Of a stretch of DNA of 64,000 nt, positions 62,394 to 64,000 are shown in pieces. A program made the position numbers and the translations under genes. Under the pieces are notes generated by a model, which had not been told where the DNA came from, searched no databases, and worked only from the letters and a program-made list of their open reading frames with translations. Each line of letters begins with the position of its first letter. Position 1 is the first letter of the stretch. Source of the stretch: Dermanyssus gallinae (Eukaryota; Arthropoda; Arachnida; Mesostigmata; Dermanyssidae); assembly GCA_003439945.1 (NCBI GenBank), contig QVRM01001405.1, positions 62,001 through 126,000 on the forward strand, written 5' to 3'.

Positions 62394-62625
62394 ATGATGA
62401 CGATGAGATTGACGATGATATTCTTGATGACTATGATGACGATGAGATTGACGATGATATTCTTGATGACTATGATGACGTTGAAAGTGATGTTGATGAT
62501 GATGTCGATGGTGATGATGAAGACGATGGTCATGATGAAGACGATGGTGATGATGGTGATGATGATGACGATGGTGATGATGATGATGACGATGGTGATG
62601 GCGATGGTGATGAAGACAACGGACA
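62394..62625 (+). repeat. (GATGAT/GAC)n field with 39-bp tandem repeat
   Basis: It begins with two perfect 39-base copies (62,394-62,432 and 62,433-62,471; start ATGATGACGATGAGATTGAC). A partial third passes into (GATGATGAC)n. In one plus frame it reads as an Asp/Glu-rich stretch with a 13-residue repeat. That frame stays open from 62,378 to 62,950 through CGG, GAC and CAG triplets. The unit is a multiple of three, so a coding origin is possible, but all flanking residues are also low complexity and I do not call a gene. Confidence 0.85.
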
Positions 62626-62629
62626 ACGA

Positions 62630-63490
62630 AGGTCATCGAGTCGATGGCGGAGGTGGTGGTGGCGGCGGCGGCGGCGACAGGAAACGGTCGTTCCGGGGGC
62701 CGGCGCCGTCATCGCGATCAACCTCAGCTATGGGGTTGCAGCAATGACTCGAAACGACGACGACGACAACAACAACAAGAGGAACGTCCGTAGAGCCACA
62801 GCTACAGCAGCAGCGCCAAGACGGGTGTACGAGCTATTCGCGGAAACTGCTCGATGCGCTAGGAGTTGTTGTTGTTGTTGTTGGCGTTGCTTCTGTGGGG
62901 TGGTGTGCATGTGTCAATGTGTATATATGTACATGTGTGTTGGGGTGTGAGCGTGTCTGAATGTGTGCACACTTTTTTCGTGTGCGTACGCGGACACGGG
63001 CGTTTGTACGCCGCGGTTCGTTGTTACGCCGCCGTCAAAGCGACAGGGGAGGAGCAGACCTCAAATTAGGACAGGACGAGTGAAGACAAAAGAGCTGTCG
63101 CTTCTACGTTCGACCTTCACGGCTGCTGGTGAAGATCTGCCAGCGATCCTAGCGATCTAGTAGGGCCTGCAGCCGCCTTTCTTTAATCAGTAGGGAGGCG
63201 CCGTAGTACTACCAGAAGTAGTAGTAGTAGTTATAGTAAGTACTAGAAGTTGTAGACGACAAGGGCAGAGCTAAATTAGCGCGCCGACTGCTCCAACGTA
63301 TTGGCGCAGGTCAAATTTCGATAGACGATGAGGCCAGGTTCCACAGGTAGACAAGCCAACTCATCTGTCGACGTGGCCATGTCCTCTGTGCGAGTGATTG
63401 TGTCACTGTGTGACTCGGGGCTATCGGCATGACCGGCTACTTCTGCACATCCATCCAGCCAATCGGCCGTAGAAGAGTAACGCGTATCGT
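62630..63490. other. Mixed GC-rich stretch, no gene recognised
   Basis: CGG triplets (62,645-62,680), GAC/CAA triplets (62,755-62,785), GTT (62,865-62,882) and TAG (63,212-63,240), separated by short unique segments. No domain or RNA gene was seen. Confidence 0.6.
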
Positions 63491-63497
63491 AATGTAA

Positions 63498-63498
63498 A

Positions 63499-63556
<58 letters not shown>
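63498..63556. repeat. (TA)n microsatellite
   Basis: TA run of about 59 bases with one ATTA interruption at its left end, about 50 bases upstream of the interspersed repeat copy B. Confidence 0.95.
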
Positions 63557-63561
<5 letters not shown>

Positions 63562-63608
63562 CATACAACGTGGAAACGCTGCCTCCGTTCGGGGCACACC
63601 TCTGAAGT

Positions 63609-63722
63609 GGTCTCGGCCTAGCCTAAAGGAAACAGACAGGTGATAGTCACAATACGCGCCCGCTAAGCACATTGCTTAGTTAATCCTCTGCGATATGTGT
63701 AACATATGCATAATGTATCATC
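63609..63722. repeat. Interspersed repeat copy B (shared with 51.4 kb)
   Basis: Diverged same-orientation copy of 51,417-51,530, starting GGTCTCGGCCTAGCCTA. The similarity fades into AT-rich sequence on the right. Confidence 0.75.
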
Positions 63723-63724
63723 CA

Positions 63725-64000
63725 GAGTATATATATATAACCTGGCCTCAAGAAATACCATTCGTGGTAACTTGTGTCCTGGAGTTTATTGCCAGACCCT
63801 TGCCATTGCGCGCTTAACCGTTAGTTATATTACTGGGCCAAGAAATAAGCAGGTTTAGAAGTTAAGGAATCACTAACACATAAAAACACTTTAATTAATT
63901 AACCAAGGTACCGTGCATGATAAGCATAGTTTAAGAGTTATCGGTGGTGTGGTGCATTAAATAATGTGTAATAATACATGTGGGCATTATCATAAATATT
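63725..64000. other. AT-rich window end, nothing recognised
   Basis: Unique AT-rich sequence with a short TA run at 63,728-63,740. I see no gene or repeat boundary. Confidence 0.6.

Overview
The window looks like non-coding nuclear DNA of an animal, most probably an arthropod. The reasons are R1/Jockey-superfamily and other non-LTR retrotransposon remnants, a Tc1/mariner-type transposase fragment, very dense di- and trinucleotide microsatellites, and the absence of any bacterial gene organisation (no operons, ribosome binding sites or long intact frames). I cannot name the species. I found no intact protein-coding gene, rRNA, functional tRNA, CRISPR array or other defence or biosynthetic system. 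Almost all open frames longer than 60 codons are by-products of simple repeats: poly-Ser/Leu/Val/Ala/Gln/Asn/Thr frames from (CAA)n/(CAG)n/(GTT)n, and Ile-Tyr frames from (TA)n.

Three parts can be told apart. (1) From 1 to about 51.4 kb the DNA is rich in GC and CpG. It is built from closely packed microsatellites: about thirty (TA)n arrays, long mixed (CAA/CAG/CGA)n or (GTT/GTC/GCT)n fields, (CT)n/(GA)n tracts, and seven C- or G-homopolymers of 14-19 bases. Short unique stretches lie between them. A CpG-rich stretch at 50.3-50.8 kb is the best candidate for a promoter-like element. (2) From about 51.4 to 62.2 kb the DNA turns AT-rich and loses the trinucleotide fields. This is a graveyard of transposable elements: a mariner-type transposase 3' fragment (51.7 kb), a plus-strand non-LTR reverse-transcriptase remnant (56.5-57.4 kb), a tRNA-like SINE candidate (57.6-57.7 kb, minus), a minus-strand R1-like LINE with endonuclease, reverse transcriptase and terminal zinc-finger regions (58.1-60.6 kb), and a foldback/inverted-repeat element (60.8-61.5 kb). 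(3) From 62.2 to 64 kb the microsatellite-rich style returns with a large (GAT)n field. A diverged copy of a repeat also seen at 51.4 kb lies at 63.6 kb.

The most useful observations are structural. A perfect 153-bp direct repeat (56,858-57,010 and 57,962-58,114) has its second copy abutting the 3' end of the R1-like LINE. A 71-bp inverted repeat of about 94% identity sits at 61.2/61.4 kb. An interspersed repeat is shared by 51.4 and 63.6 kb. Microsatellite and homopolymer density changes abruptly at the edges of the AT-rich block. The window is consistent with a large intron or intergenic region; no convincing exon was found. No new biological system is evident.
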